From Porticoccaceae bacterium (GTDB taxonomy: Bacteria; Pseudomonadota; Gammaproteobacteria; Pseudomonadales; GM7GCV1): 43,447 nt of DNA. Below, piece after piece: positions 19,650-29,729 of this stretch (the first letter of the stretch is position 1; every line of letters starts with the position of its first letter). The notes under the pieces are model-generated. The model searched no databases. It saw only the letters and a list, made by a program, of their open reading frames with translations, and was not told where the DNA came from. The stretch is from contig JABJGI010000162.1 of assembly GCA_018662305.1 (NCBI GenBank), forward strand, positions 1 to 43,447, written 5' to 3'. A program made the position numbers and the translations under genes.

Positions 19650-20960
19650 TTACTCACTGTGTTCGGCTGGGGGAACCTTGCATTCGAGCTTTTTACCCAG
19701 AAGCTTCTCGATAGGCTCCAACCTGAAAGAATCATCTTCGCAAGCAAAGCTAATGGAGACACCCGTCTTTCCTGCGCGGCCGGTACGACCGATTCGGTGC
19801 ACGTAATCTTCTGGTTCCTCAGGCAAGGTGTAGTTCACCACGTGGCTGATGTTGTCTACATGTATTCCACGACCCGCAACATCGGTTGCGACGAGAACTT
19901 TGATCTGGCCGGACTTAAATCGATCCAGCGTGGCAACTCTCTTTTGCTGAGGCACTTCTCCCGACAGAATGCCAACGGCAATTCCTTCGCGCTTAAGCTT
20001 CTCGAAGAGTCGCTTTACCTCATCCCGACGATTGGCAAAGACAATTAGGCTCTCAGCATTTTCATTGGCAATAACGCGTTTGAGCAGGGCAAATTTTTCG
20101 TCACTGGATAATATATAGACGCGCTGATCAACCGAGTCAGCAGCCATATTGTCCGGTTCAATTTCGATACGAATTGGTTCGTGCAACCAACGTTCTACAA
20201 GCCTTTCTACGTCATCGGTAAAGGTGGCTGAGAAAAATAGGGTTTGGCGATTTTCATTGCGCGGCGTCATTCGCACTATGCGTCTTACCTGTGGAATAAA
20301 TCCCATATCCAACATTCGGTCGGCTTCATCGATGACCAAGACTTCCACTTGATCAAGATGCACGTCGTTGCTGGTAGCAAAATCTATCAGTCGTCCAGGT
20401 GTGGCGACCAGAATATCTACTAAATCACTTTCCAGCTTTTGACGCTGCTTGTGTTGATCCATCCCCCCCACAAGCACTTGCACGTTCAGATCGCAGTACT
20501 TGGTTAGGAGTTTCGCATCTTCGGCGATTTGCATAACCAACTCTCGGGTGGGCGCGATAATTAGAGCCCTTGGTTCTCCAGCATATCTCTTCTCCTCGAT
20601 GGGATTCCGAAGAAAATCATCAATCATCGCGATCAGGAACGCAGCTGTTTTGCCTGTCCCTGTCTGCGCCTTACCAACAACATCGTGACCGCTCAGGCTG
20701 TGTGGAAGTGCCTGTGCCTGAATTGGAGAACAATACTCAAAACCTAGATCGGCAATGGCGTGCATCAATGGATCTGGCAAATCCAGATCGTGAAAACGAA
20801 CCTTACCCGGGGCAGGTTCGATCTGAAATTGACTGATATCCCAGCTGGCGGTTTTCTTGTTTTGGTTGTTTCTGTTTCGGCCAGACCGGTTGCGTCTTCG
20901 ATTGCTGCTTTTATTGGCGTTAGCAGAGTCTTGCGGGGAATCGGATGTCAAAATATTCAT
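19650..20960 (-). CDS. rhlB: DEAD-box ATP-dependent RNA helicase (RhlB-like)
   Basis: [37 protein letters not shown]; basic N-terminal extension. Confidence 0.85.
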   Translation of the reverse strand: MNILTSDSPQDSANANKSSNRRRNRSGRNRNNQNKKTASWDISQFQIEPAPGKVRFHDLDLPDPLMHAIADLGFEYCSPIQAQALPHSLSGHDVVGKAQTGTGKTAAFLIAMIDDFLRNPIEEKRYAGEPRALIIAPTRELVMQIAEDAKLLTKYCDLNVQVLVGGMDQHKQRQKLESDLVDILVATPGRLIDFATSNDVHLDQVEVLVIDEADRMLDMGFIPQVRRIVRMTPRNENRQTLFFSATFTDDVERLVERWLHEPIRIEIEPDNMAADSVDQRVYILSSDEKFALLKRVIANENAESLIVFANRRDEVKRLFEKLKREGIAVGILSGEVPQQKRVATLDRFKSGQIKVLVATDVAGRGIHVDNISHVVNYTLPEEPEDYVHRIGRTGRAGKTGVSISFACEDDSFRLEPIEKLLGKKLECKVPPAEHSE

Positions 20961-21040
20961 CGGTGGGAATTAGGGCGCGCAGTATAGCAAGGCTTTAATA
21001 GCACAGCGAACGCACAATATTGCCGAGCTACCAATAAGCC

Positions 21041-22294
21041 TCAGATTCGGAAAAGCCCAATCACCTCTGCGTGCATAGTTTGCGGAAACATATCTAACAA
21101 ACCACCAGAATCCAGCTTGTATCCCTTGGAAACCAGAATCTCAGCATCGCGAATAAAGGTTGCCGGATGGCATGAGATATAGAGTATTTGTGCTGGTTTG
21201 GACTTTACTAATTCACGTACGACAGCTTCCGCGCCGGCGCGGGGAGGGTCTAGAAGCACTGCCGTTGCGCGCCGAAACAACGAACGCAATCCGCTGAGCG
21301 CCTTGGCATCAAATAGATCCGCGCACCGATGACTTAAATTCGATGCGCTACCGCAAAGGGAATTGGCGCGATCTACAGCTTCACGACTAACTTCTATACC
21401 CACCACTTCGCCAGCCTCGGAAGAGAGGGCAGTTGAGAAATTTCCCGATCCACAAAATAGATCCAGTAAGAAATCCTTCTCAGTTAAATTAAGCAGGCGT
21501 TGTGCATTTGTGATGAGCGCTGAATTTATTTCAGCGTTTGCCTGGATAAATCCTGTCGGAGAAATGGCAGCCCCCTCTTTTGCGCTGGAATAAATTAGCT
21601 GAGCTGGGGCATTTTTAAATTTCACCCACAAATCACAGTCAATTAGATCGATAGAAACTCCTTCAATGGTCGATGGCGGGATTTTTCGATCGACAAGCAA
21701 GGAGACTGAAAGCCGACGATTTTCATAGCTCAGTTTAATTTCGGAAACCACCCCTTGTAGCTTGAGAGGCAGGCTTTTAAGAATATCAGGCAAGAGGGGC
21801 AGCGCTTGATCTAGCTCAGGTATCAATACTGAGCAGCTTTCAATGCCGAGAGTTTGTTTTGAGGAGCTAGGTTTGAATCCAATTACCCCCGCATTTGGAT
21901 CAACTGAGAGGCGCGCTCTGCGTCGATAGCTCCATGGGTTTGAAGTGACGGGCTCGAGCCAGTTTATGACGGAGATATTTTTGTGCTCAAGCGCTCGCTG
22001 AAGCCTTTGCTGCTTTGCGCGAACCTGGGCTGCATAATCAAGATGCTGGATTTGGCATCCACCGCATTCTCCGAAATATCGACATTTCGGCTCAATGCGA
22101 TCAGGGCTGGAAGTCAGAAGGCTCTTTACAACACCCTCATCATACTTAAGGTGGTTTTTAACGAGCGTCCATTCAACGCGCTCGCCTGGCAACGCGCCTT
22201 GCACAAAGCAGGTTTTACCCTGGCCTTTGTCAAGAGAGCGCCCTACCCCCCTCCCATCATGGGTCAGGTCGACTATTTCAAGGGGGTCGGTCAA
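21041..22294 (-). CDS. rlmD: 23S rRNA (uracil(1939)-C(5))-methyltransferase
   Basis: TRAM domain, Fe-S cysteines CRYFGECGGCQIQHL, DLFCGSGNFS, LDPPRAGA, YISCHPATF. Confidence 0.93.
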   Translation of the reverse strand: MTDPLEIVDLTHDGRGVGRSLDKGQGKTCFVQGALPGERVEWTLVKNHLKYDEGVVKSLLTSSPDRIEPKCRYFGECGGCQIQHLDYAAQVRAKQQRLQRALEHKNISVINWLEPVTSNPWSYRRRARLSVDPNAGVIGFKPSSSKQTLGIESCSVLIPELDQALPLLPDILKSLPLKLQGVVSEIKLSYENRRLSVSLLVDRKIPPSTIEGVSIDLIDCDLWVKFKNAPAQLIYSSAKEGAAISPTGFIQANAEINSALITNAQRLLNLTEKDFLLDLFCGSGNFSTALSSEAGEVVGIEVSREAVDRANSLCGSASNLSHRCADLFDAKALSGLRSLFRRATAVLLDPPRAGAEAVVRELVKSKPAQILYISCHPATFIRDAEILVSKGYKLDSGGLLDMFPQTMHAEVIGLFRI

Positions 22295-22971
22295 TCGAGC
22301 TTGTAACCCACTCCATAGATAGAGTGGATAAGGTCTCCCTCTTTCGACGACTCATTGAGCTTGCGGCGCAAGTTTTTGATATGACTATCGATGGTGCGGT
22401 CGCTGACCACTCTCTGATCGGTATAGACCAGGTCCATGAGCTGCTCTCGACTGAATACATGACCAGGGCGTCGAACCATGGCCAGAATCAAGCGAAACTC
22501 AACGCGAGTCAGTTCGACTTTGTCCTCACCCACCTCGCAGGTAAACCTTGATTCATCTAGCTTAATATTGCGGTAGGACATTTCTGAATGGTCAAGGCTA
22601 GGGCTCGCTTCGACACGGCGCAGTACAGTCGATACTCGCGCCACCACTTCTCTTGGGCTATAGGGCTTACAGATGTAGTCATCTGCACCAATTTGCAGGC
22701 CGAGCAATCTATCAATTTCTTCCACCTTGGCCGTCATCATAATGATGGGCACATTGGAGAAAGTTCTGATTTCTCGACAAATCTCCAAGCCATCTTTGCC
22801 CGGCAACATAAGATCAAGAAGGATTAGTCTCGGGCTATTGGACTGTACCCAGGAAACCACATCCAAACCGTTGTCGATAATGTGAGTCTGGTATTGAGAT
22901 TGGTGCAAATACTCTTTGAGCAACATAGCCAGTTTTGGCTCATCTTCCACTATTAGAATAGCGTCACTCAT
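22291..22971 (-). CDS. baeR: OmpR-family response regulator, BaeR-like
   Basis: ILIVEDEPKLAMLLKEYL, LDLMLPGKDGLEICREIR, KVEEIDRLLGLQIGADDYICKPYSPREVVARV closely resembles BaeR. Confidence 0.9.
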   Translation of the reverse strand: MSDAILIVEDEPKLAMLLKEYLHQSQYQTHIIDNGLDVVSWVQSNSPRLILLDLMLPGKDGLEICREIRTFSNVPIIMMTAKVEEIDRLLGLQIGADDYICKPYSPREVVARVSTVLRRVEASPSLDHSEMSYRNIKLDESRFTCEVGEDKVELTRVEFRLILAMVRRPGHVFSREQLMDLVYTDQRVVSDRTIDSHIKNLRRKLNESSKEGDLIHSIYGVGYKLD

Positions 22972-24482
22972 CGTGCTTCTCCTTTTTTTCGATCATACCT
23001 GGGAAAGGTACAGGTTAGTTTCAATCCACCCAATTCGGAGTGGTCAATTTCAAGATTTGCCCCGTGGGCTTGTGCGATATTCTGACAGATCGACAACCCC
23101 AGCCCTGAGCCACCACTTGATCTATTTCTTGATACCTCAACGCGGTAGAGTCGATCAAAGAGCTGCGGTAATTCCTGATCCGTTACGCCCGGCGAAGAGT
23201 CGTCCATAACTACCTGAACATTGTTTTTATCGCCAAGAATCTTTATTTGAATCCTGCCAGGTGAATCCGTGTACCGACAGGAGTTCTCCAGCAGGTTTCC
23301 AAACAACTGTATTAGTCTAGATTCATCACCAAACACCCAGGCATCGTCTATACCAATATCCAAATTGCAGTTAAGGCCCACCTCTTCCATGCGCCTTTCA
23401 AAGCTCTGCAAGGACTGCTTAACTACATTGGAGATATCGAGGGGAACCATACGGTAACTCAGATCACCGGCATCGGATTTCGACAGCTGGTGCAGATCGT
23501 TGATCAATCGTCCAAGTCGTTCAATTTCAGCGGCGAGCGATTCCATCTCTTTGGTATTTGGTTGGCGAATACCATCGAGAATCGCAAAAATTTCCCCTTC
23601 CAATATGGCCACTGGCGTTCGCAATTCATGGGATATATCGGAAATCCATCTCTGTTGGGCCGTTTGATTTGACCGAAGTGTATTGGCCAAAATATTTAAG
23701 TCGCGAGCGAGTTGCCCCAGTTCATCCTTACTTTCAATTTCAATATTGGTACCGTAATCCCCCTGGGTAAGCTTTTGCACGCCATGGGCGAGGCTTTTCA
23801 CCGGCGCGAGAAGCCGCGCTGCGATATAGAGAGCCAGAGGCAGCGAAAATGCCAATGTCAAAATGGCGATCAGAACTGAACTTCTTAGCTGACTGCTGAC
23901 AAAACTCTGGTCCAGCCCTTCGCTGATCTCGTCGGTTGGAGATCTAAGCAAGTAACCCACTAGCTCTCCTCCGGATTCGACATCTGCTCTGAGCCAGTAG
24001 TCGGCCGCTTCTGCTGCGATGTCCGCTCTACCACCTATCCATTCGCCCTCAATGCTCAATAACGAAACATCACCGCCGCCCCCACCGCCTGGCCCGCCCA
24101 CACCATTGCCAACGTCGAGAGAGAAATCTTGAGGTTCTGGAGATAGAGATTCTGCTTGGGGGAATCCCTCTTGAAAATCGCCCGGATCAAACTGTTCTCG
24201 TCGCAGCCGATCAAAGGGTCTGGGAGCGGGTCCTCGACGAATCTCTACAAGCTGTCGCCAAAGCACGGGATCTCCACGGAGGGCGTCCCAACTTCCCTGC
24301 TCGGTGTAGTGCGCAGAAAGAACACTTGCCGCCGCTTCTAATTGAGCAAGGCTCTGTTGATCCAAGTAACTGACAAAACCTTTTTCAAAAGCAATACGTG
24401 TCAACCAAACTGTGGTCAAAACAATTGTCAGAGACAGCACCGCAAAAATAACGAGCAGCCGGGTTCTTAGGGAGTTTTCCAT
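22968..24482 (-). CDS. baeS: Sensor histidine kinase, BaeS-like
   Basis: Two TM segments, HAMP, H-box ISDISHELRTPVAILEGE, GGSGLGLSIC; 4-nt overlap with baeR. Confidence 0.88.
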   Translation of the reverse strand: MENSLRTRLLVIFAVLSLTIVLTTVWLTRIAFEKGFVSYLDQQSLAQLEAAASVLSAHYTEQGSWDALRGDPVLWRQLVEIRRGPAPRPFDRLRREQFDPGDFQEGFPQAESLSPEPQDFSLDVGNGVGGPGGGGGGDVSLLSIEGEWIGGRADIAAEAADYWLRADVESGGELVGYLLRSPTDEISEGLDQSFVSSQLRSSVLIAILTLAFSLPLALYIAARLLAPVKSLAHGVQKLTQGDYGTNIEIESKDELGQLARDLNILANTLRSNQTAQQRWISDISHELRTPVAILEGEIFAILDGIRQPNTKEMESLAAEIERLGRLINDLHQLSKSDAGDLSYRMVPLDISNVVKQSLQSFERRMEEVGLNCNLDIGIDDAWVFGDESRLIQLFGNLLENSCRYTDSPGRIQIKILGDKNNVQVVMDDSSPGVTDQELPQLFDRLYRVEVSRNRSSGGSGLGLSICQNIAQAHGANLEIDHSELGGLKLTCTFPRYDRKKGEAR

Positions 24483-24636
24483 GGAGTGCTACTATACTCT
24501 TATGTTCAATATTCCCATATGCACTCTGGTTCAAGCTGGACATTATCCTCTTATTTACTCCCCAATTTCTGCACAATTCTTACTTGATTTAGGTAGAGCC
24601 TAGATTGATTCATTTAGAATCAGTTGGGGACGATAG

Positions 24637-26256
24637 ATGATAGAACTAAATAAAAACAAAGCGAGTATTCACCCTTTTATACTCCTAATTCTGTTCACTC
24701 TGCTCGCTTCCTGCGGCGGCGGTTCATCTAGCAACAATGCAAACAATATTGGCGCTCAAGTAGCTCAAGCGCCGACCGCGCAAGAACCGCCACCAGAACC
24801 AGAACCACAACCAGAACCAGAACCACAACCAGAACCAATTCTCGGAGAGCTAGATATTCTCCTGCGAGCCATTATTGAAGAAGCAGGACTGACAGGCACT
24901 CCAGAGCTAGGAAGAAACCTGCCCTCTATTAACGACCCGATCGCCCAGCTCGGCAAGAAACTTTTCTTCTCAAAGAGCCTGGGCGGAGATATGGATACTG
25001 CCTGTGTAAGCTGTCACCACCCTTTGTTAGGTGGTGCAGATGGTCTATCTCTCGCCGTGGGTGTCGGTGCAACTAATCCAGACCTACTCGGACCGGGTCG
25101 AACTGATAACGATGCATTACCTGATGTGCCCAGAAACTCGCCGAGTGTATTCAATCTCGGGCTTGTTGATGTTGGATTGTTCTGGGATTCCCGCGTCGAG
25201 AGTTTGGATGCTACGCCACTAACCAATGGAGCCGAGGGCGGCATTCGAACACCGGAAAGTGCTTTCAATTCCGCCGACCCAAATGCCGGGCCAAACCTTC
25301 CTTCTGCGCAGGCAAGATTTCCGGTTCTTTCGAATCGAGAAATGAAGGGGGACAGCTTTGAAGCGGGTAGTTCTCCCGATGCGATCAGAGCGCATCTGGC
25401 GGCACGTATCGGTGACTATGGTGTAGGCGCGGGCGAGTTATCTACAAACTCTTGGATTAGCGAATTTCAAACAGCCTTTGACTCTACTCAGGACGCAACC
25501 CAGCTGATTACCTTCGACTCAATCGCCTTTGCTATCGGCGAGTATCAGCGATCCATGCTATTCATAGATAACCCATGGTTTAACTACATCCAGGGCGACA
25601 TTGATGCGCTTACCAACCAACAAAAAAATGGGGCGGTGCTTTTTTACACCAGCGTAGATGAAGATGGCGGCGGCTGTTCCAACTGTCATATGGGAGACAG
25701 ATTTTCTGACGACCTCTTCCATGTGGTGGCATTTCCGCAGATTGGCCCCGGACAAGGTCACGGCCCTTCAGGCGACGGCGATTTTGGTCGCGGCGCTGTA
25801 TCGGGTGACATTGAGGACAACTTCTCCTTTAAGACTCCGAGCCTTCTTAATATTGAAGTCAGCGCGCCCTATGGTCACGCCGGCGTCTATCCAGACTTGG
25901 ATGAAGTCATTAATCACTACGACAATGCACAGCAAAACGTGAACAACTTTTTCAACAACGAAGAGTGGTGTGACCTCCAACAGTTTGAAGAAATTCCAAA
26001 CTGTGAAGATCTTTTCGAAAATGCGGAGACTAATTCCGATGACGCGGTTGATGCATTACAGGATCAGCGCCAGGCGGGCACTAGCTTGTTTGAAAACTTT
26101 AATCTAAATAACCAAGAGGAAAACGAGCTCGAAGCTTTTCTTGGTGCCCTCACGGACCCCTGTGTTTTAGACCCTGATTGCTTGGCTCCCTGGATCGCAG
26201 ATGAAACCTCTAATGGCCCGGATAACAATCAACTCAATGCGCTATTTTCTGAATAG
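24637..26256 (+). CDS. Di-haem cytochrome c peroxidase/MauG-family lipoprotein
   Basis: Lipobox LLASC; CVSCH and CSNCH haem motifs; KTPSLLNIEVSAPYGHAG. Confidence 0.88.
   Translation: MIELNKNKASIHPFILLILFTLLASCGGGSSSNNANNIGAQVAQAPTAQEPPPEPEPQPEPEPQPEPILGELDILLRAIIEEAGLTGTPELGRNLPSINDPIAQLGKKLFFSKSLGGDMDTACVSCHHPLLGGADGLSLAVGVGATNPDLLGPGRTDNDALPDVPRNSPSVFNLGLVDVGLFWDSRVESLDATPLTNGAEGGIRTPESAFNSADPNAGPNLPSAQARFPVLSNREMKGDSFEAGSSPDAIRAHLAARIGDYGVGAGELSTNSWISEFQTAFDSTQDATQLITFDSIAFAIGEYQRSMLFIDNPWFNYIQGDIDALTNQQKNGAVLFYTSVDEDGGGCSNCHMGDRFSDDLFHVVAFPQIGPGQGHGPSGDGDFGRGAVSGDIEDNFSFKTPSLLNIEVSAPYGHAGVYPDLDEVINHYDNAQQNVNNFFNNEEWCDLQQFEEIPNCEDLFENAETNSDDAVDALQDQRQAGTSLFENFNLNNQEENELEAFLGALTDPCVLDPDCLAPWIADETSNGPDNNQLNALFSE
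24793..24837 (+). repeat. In-frame 18-bp tandem repeat (CCAGAACCAGAACCACAA x2.5) encoding PEPEPQ
   Basis: Direct reading of the sequence. Confidence 0.95.
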
Positions 26257-26267
26257 AAAAATGGCGA

Positions 26268-27074
26268 TTAGTCCGATTTTATATCGGTAAACAGGCGGCC
26301 TTTCCTTTCTTCCAATCGAATGGGGATATCGTATAGATCAGACAGCTTGTCTTCGGTGAGAAGCCTTTCCCGCTCGCCCTCGGCAACCAATTGTCCGTTC
26401 TTCAAAAATATAAACCATTCGATCTCAGGCAAAATCTCTTCAAGATGATGTGTCACGAGTATGAGTTTTTTACCTGCGGCGACTAGTTCAGACATTATCT
26501 CCATGTACTGATGCATCGCTTTAATATCCAGGCCTGATGTGGGTTCATCGAGAATGAGATACTCCGGCTCATGGATCAAGGCTCGCGCCAGCAAGCAGCG
26601 CCTTTGTTCACCAGTAGAAATAGTGGCGAATAAATTTTCCGCCAAGTGACCTATTCCCACCGCCTCGATAGATCTCATTGCCGTATCAATTTGCTCGCGG
26701 GTATAACTTTGATGCGCATAGGTGGTCAGGCTAGTGTAGAACTGGGAAATTACGACCTGCCGCACCGTTGAATCTCGATGGATATTGGATTGCAACTCGT
26801 GAGAGACCACGCCCATCCGCAGGCGGAGACGATCCATTTCCCATGCGGATTGTCCCAACACGTTGAAGACTGCATTTTCATCGGCCACAGGAACGAGTTC
26901 TCTGCAAATCAATTTGAGTAGGGTCGATTTGCCGGAGCCATTCGGTCCAATAATTGCCGAGCTTCGATCAGGCGGTAGCGTCAAAGAAAGGTCGGAAAAT
27001 ACTTCTCTTCTACCGCGCTTTACCTGCACGTGTTTCATTTCAATCAGTGCATCATTTGCCACTTTATTTGTCAC
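26268..27074 (-). CDS. Orphan ABC transporter ATP-binding protein
   Basis: Walker A IGPNGSGKSTLLKL, signature STGEQRRCLLARAL, Walker B YLILDEPTSGLD; no permease adjacent. Confidence 0.9.
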   Translation of the reverse strand: MTNKVANDALIEMKHVQVKRGRREVFSDLSLTLPPDRSSAIIGPNGSGKSTLLKLICRELVPVADENAVFNVLGQSAWEMDRLRLRMGVVSHELQSNIHRDSTVRQVVISQFYTSLTTYAHQSYTREQIDTAMRSIEAVGIGHLAENLFATISTGEQRRCLLARALIHEPEYLILDEPTSGLDIKAMHQYMEIMSELVAAGKKLILVTHHLEEILPEIEWFIFLKNGQLVAEGERERLLTEDKLSDLYDIPIRLEERKGRLFTDIKSD

Positions 27075-27203
27075 TAAAAAGGACTCCTCGCCAAAACCCG
27101 TAGTTTCGCCTGTCTATGGGGCACCTGTATAGTTCGTATCTTGGGGTTAGAGCGACAAAGTTCGACATCTAACCAATTCGACATCTATTTCCGGTTCTAA
27201 TAA

Positions 27204-28010
27204 ATGATGGGCAAAGTAATCGGTGCCTTGGTGGGCACTTGGCTTCTCAGCATTCCAGGTTTTTTTCTCGGCTTATTTGCCGGTCACTTCTACGACTCTA
27301 TTCAGAAACTGAGTCGAGGTCACTTTGTCCACCTGTCCAAGGAACAAAGAACTGCCATTCAACACTCCTATTTTGAAACCAGCTTTAAGCTGCTGGGGTT
27401 TTTAGCCAAAGCCGATGGCCATATTTCTAAAGAAGAGGTGTCACATACTGAAGACCTGATAGCCCGTATGGGCTTATCCGCTAGCCAGCGTCAGGACGCT
27501 ATCTCACTTTTTAAACAGGGGTCCGAACAAGGCTTTTCAGCTGAGCAGTGCCTATCCGAATTTAATCAGATTTGCGGCCGACAACCTCGCCTGAAACAAA
27601 CACTACTAAGTTACCTAATTACGCTGGCATTGGCAGATGGTGTAATTGATAGCAGCGAAAGAGATGCCCTATTGAAAATCTCACAGGGACTGGGGATCCC
27701 CTCATTTGTCTTCGAGCAATTGCTGAGTATGATTCAGGCTCAGGCCAACTTTCACCAACAGGGTTACTCTGCTGGCGCGGGCGGACAACCTCATGCTGGC
27801 GATCTGGACAAAGCATATCAGGCGCTTGGAGTTCAGGCTTCGGCAACGGATGCTGAAATTAAAAAGGCGTATCGAAAGTTGATCAGCGAAAACCATCCAG
27901 ACAAGCTTATCGGGCAAGGCATGCCAGAGGAAATGATAAAACTGGCGACAGAACGGTCCCAGGAAATAAGTACCGCCTATGAAACTATTCAAAAATCCCG
28001 CGGGAATTGA
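27204..28010 (+). CDS. djlA: Co-chaperone DjlA (TerB-like + C-terminal J domain)
   Basis: N-terminal glycine-rich TM, central acidic helical domain, KKAYRKLISENHPDKL J domain. Confidence 0.93.
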   Translation: MMGKVIGALVGTWLLSIPGFFLGLFAGHFYDSIQKLSRGHFVHLSKEQRTAIQHSYFETSFKLLGFLAKADGHISKEEVSHTEDLIARMGLSASQRQDAISLFKQGSEQGFSAEQCLSEFNQICGRQPRLKQTLLSYLITLALADGVIDSSERDALLKISQGLGIPSFVFEQLLSMIQAQANFHQQGYSAGAGGQPHAGDLDKAYQALGVQASATDAEIKKAYRKLISENHPDKLIGQGMPEEMIKLATERSQEISTAYETIQKSRGN

Positions 28011-28032
28011 GTCAAAGTAAGAGACGAACATC

Positions 28033-28863
28033 ATGTTTGAAGAAATAGAACAACTGCAGGCCATAAGCGACGCCATCGTCAACTACCTATTAGCGAATGG
28101 TCTTCAAATTCTGATGACCCTGGTGATGCTGGTGATTGGTTACCTTGTCGCCAAGAAGCTGGGTAAGGCAGTCGAAGGGCTGATGGTGACCAAGAAGATC
28201 GATGTCACTCTAAGTCGCTTTGTCGGAAACTCCGCCCACCTGATTGTATTGGCTTTGGTTTTAATGATGGTTGCAGGGAGGCTCGGAATAAGCATCACAC
28301 CTCTCATCGCCATGATTGGTGCATTGTCTCTGGGTGCAGGCTTAGCCCTTCAGGGCATGCTGGCCAACTATGCAGCGGGTTTTACCATCATTATTACCCG
28401 CCCCTTTGTGGTTGGCGACACGCTCAGCGTTCAGGGCCAGACAGGCGTGGTCGAAAGCGTTCATCTCGCCTATACCATTTTGATTGATGAAGATGATGTC
28501 CGTATTCAGATCCCTAACCGTCTGGTGGTTGGGGAGATCATGCACAACTCGAAAGAGGAAAAGCTGATCGAGCTTAGCGTTGGCGTTGCATACAAATCAG
28601 ACCCCCACGAAGTGATTGCGATTATTGAAAAAACGTTAGTGGGTGTTGATGGTGTGAACAAGTCTCGTCGTCCGGTGGTGGGCATCGAAGCCTTCGGCGA
28701 CAGCAGCATTAATATTGGCGTACGATTTCTAGCACCCACCTCCCGACATTTCGAAACACTCTATGCGGCAAATCTGGCGATTTACGATGCCTTACAAAAT
28801 GCTGGTATTGAAATTCCGTTTCCTCAACGTGAGGTCACGCTTATGGGGGATAGCAATTCCTAG
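28033..28863 (+). CDS. Small-conductance mechanosensitive channel, MscS family
   Basis: TM3 GALSLGAGLALQGMLANYAAGFTIIITRPFVVGD, IPNRLVVGEIMHN. Confidence 0.93.
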   Translation: MFEEIEQLQAISDAIVNYLLANGLQILMTLVMLVIGYLVAKKLGKAVEGLMVTKKIDVTLSRFVGNSAHLIVLALVLMMVAGRLGISITPLIAMIGALSLGAGLALQGMLANYAAGFTIIITRPFVVGDTLSVQGQTGVVESVHLAYTILIDEDDVRIQIPNRLVVGEIMHNSKEEKLIELSVGVAYKSDPHEVIAIIEKTLVGVDGVNKSRRPVVGIEAFGDSSINIGVRFLAPTSRHFETLYAANLAIYDALQNAGIEIPFPQREVTLMGDSNS

Positions 28864-29693
28864 AGTTGACCGATGCTGACGCGATCATGTTTTGCTAGAT
28901 CTTGGATGCTCCTGACTGATTTGTAGCCATTGCTGATAAATAGCTTTTCTAAGCTCTGAGCCTGAGTATTGCCGTGCTCTAAAAGCAGGAATCCACCCTT
29001 CGCCAAGTATTTCACTGCACCTTTAACAAGGAATTCGAGGTCCAGCATACCTTCGCCCCCAGCAGTTAGGGCTGAGCGAGGCTCGAACCTGAGGTCACCG
29101 ATATCTAGCCAGGGGCTATTCTCTTCTACGTAAGGAGGGTTCGAGACAATAAGTTCAAATTTCTGATCTTTGTCGACTGCTTCAAACCAACTGCTTAGAC
29201 ACCAGTGAATAGAGGAAACTCTCAAATTAGCCGCATTCCGTTTTGCCAATTCTATGGCTTCGGGAACAATATCAAGGGCGGTGATTTTCCAATCGGGTCG
29301 CTCAGAGGCCAGTGCCAAAGCGATCGCTCCTGTTCCCGTGCCGAGATCCAACACCCTAGCACCACTGGATAAATCCAAATCCAATGCAGTTTCCACCAAT
29401 AACTCGGTTTCTGGCCGGGGAATCAGTGTGTGCTCGTTGCATTCGAGGTCCAAGCCCCAAAACTCACGCCGACCCAAAATATGGGCGATCGGTCTGCCCT
29501 GAATTCGCTGCGAGAGAAGCCGGTTAAATTCCTTCAGCTGCTTTGCATCAAGCTCATGCTCGGGCCAAGTAAATAACCAGGTCCTGTTTTTCCCAAGTGC
29601 TTCAGCAAGCAGGAGCTCGACGTCCAGCCGTGCTGTATCCGATTCGGTGAGCTGTGCTACCGAGGAGGTAATAACTTCGCTGACCCTATTCAC
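28860..29693 (-). CDS. prmC: Peptide chain release factor N(5)-glutamine methyltransferase
   Basis: LIPRPETELLVE, DLGTGTGAIALALA, VSNPPYVEE. Confidence 0.96.
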   Translation of the reverse strand: MNRVSEVITSSVAQLTESDTARLDVELLLAEALGKNRTWLFTWPEHELDAKQLKEFNRLLSQRIQGRPIAHILGRREFWGLDLECNEHTLIPRPETELLVETALDLDLSSGARVLDLGTGTGAIALALASERPDWKITALDIVPEAIELAKRNAANLRVSSIHWCLSSWFEAVDKDQKFELIVSNPPYVEENSPWLDIGDLRFEPRSALTAGGEGMLDLEFLVKGAVKYLAKGGFLLLEHGNTQAQSLEKLFISNGYKSVRSIQDLAKHDRVSIGQL

Positions 29694-29729
29694 GTTATTT
29701 GCTCAAGCCGGCTCGGCTCTGGGAGAAGA

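Noticed and set aside
19659-20048. 129-aa ORF antisense to the rhlB-like helicase
   Set aside because: Shadow ORF; the helicase motifs on the minus strand explain the region.
21983-22306. 107-aa ORF antisense to rlmD
   Set aside because: Shadow of rlmD; no independent start signal or domain.
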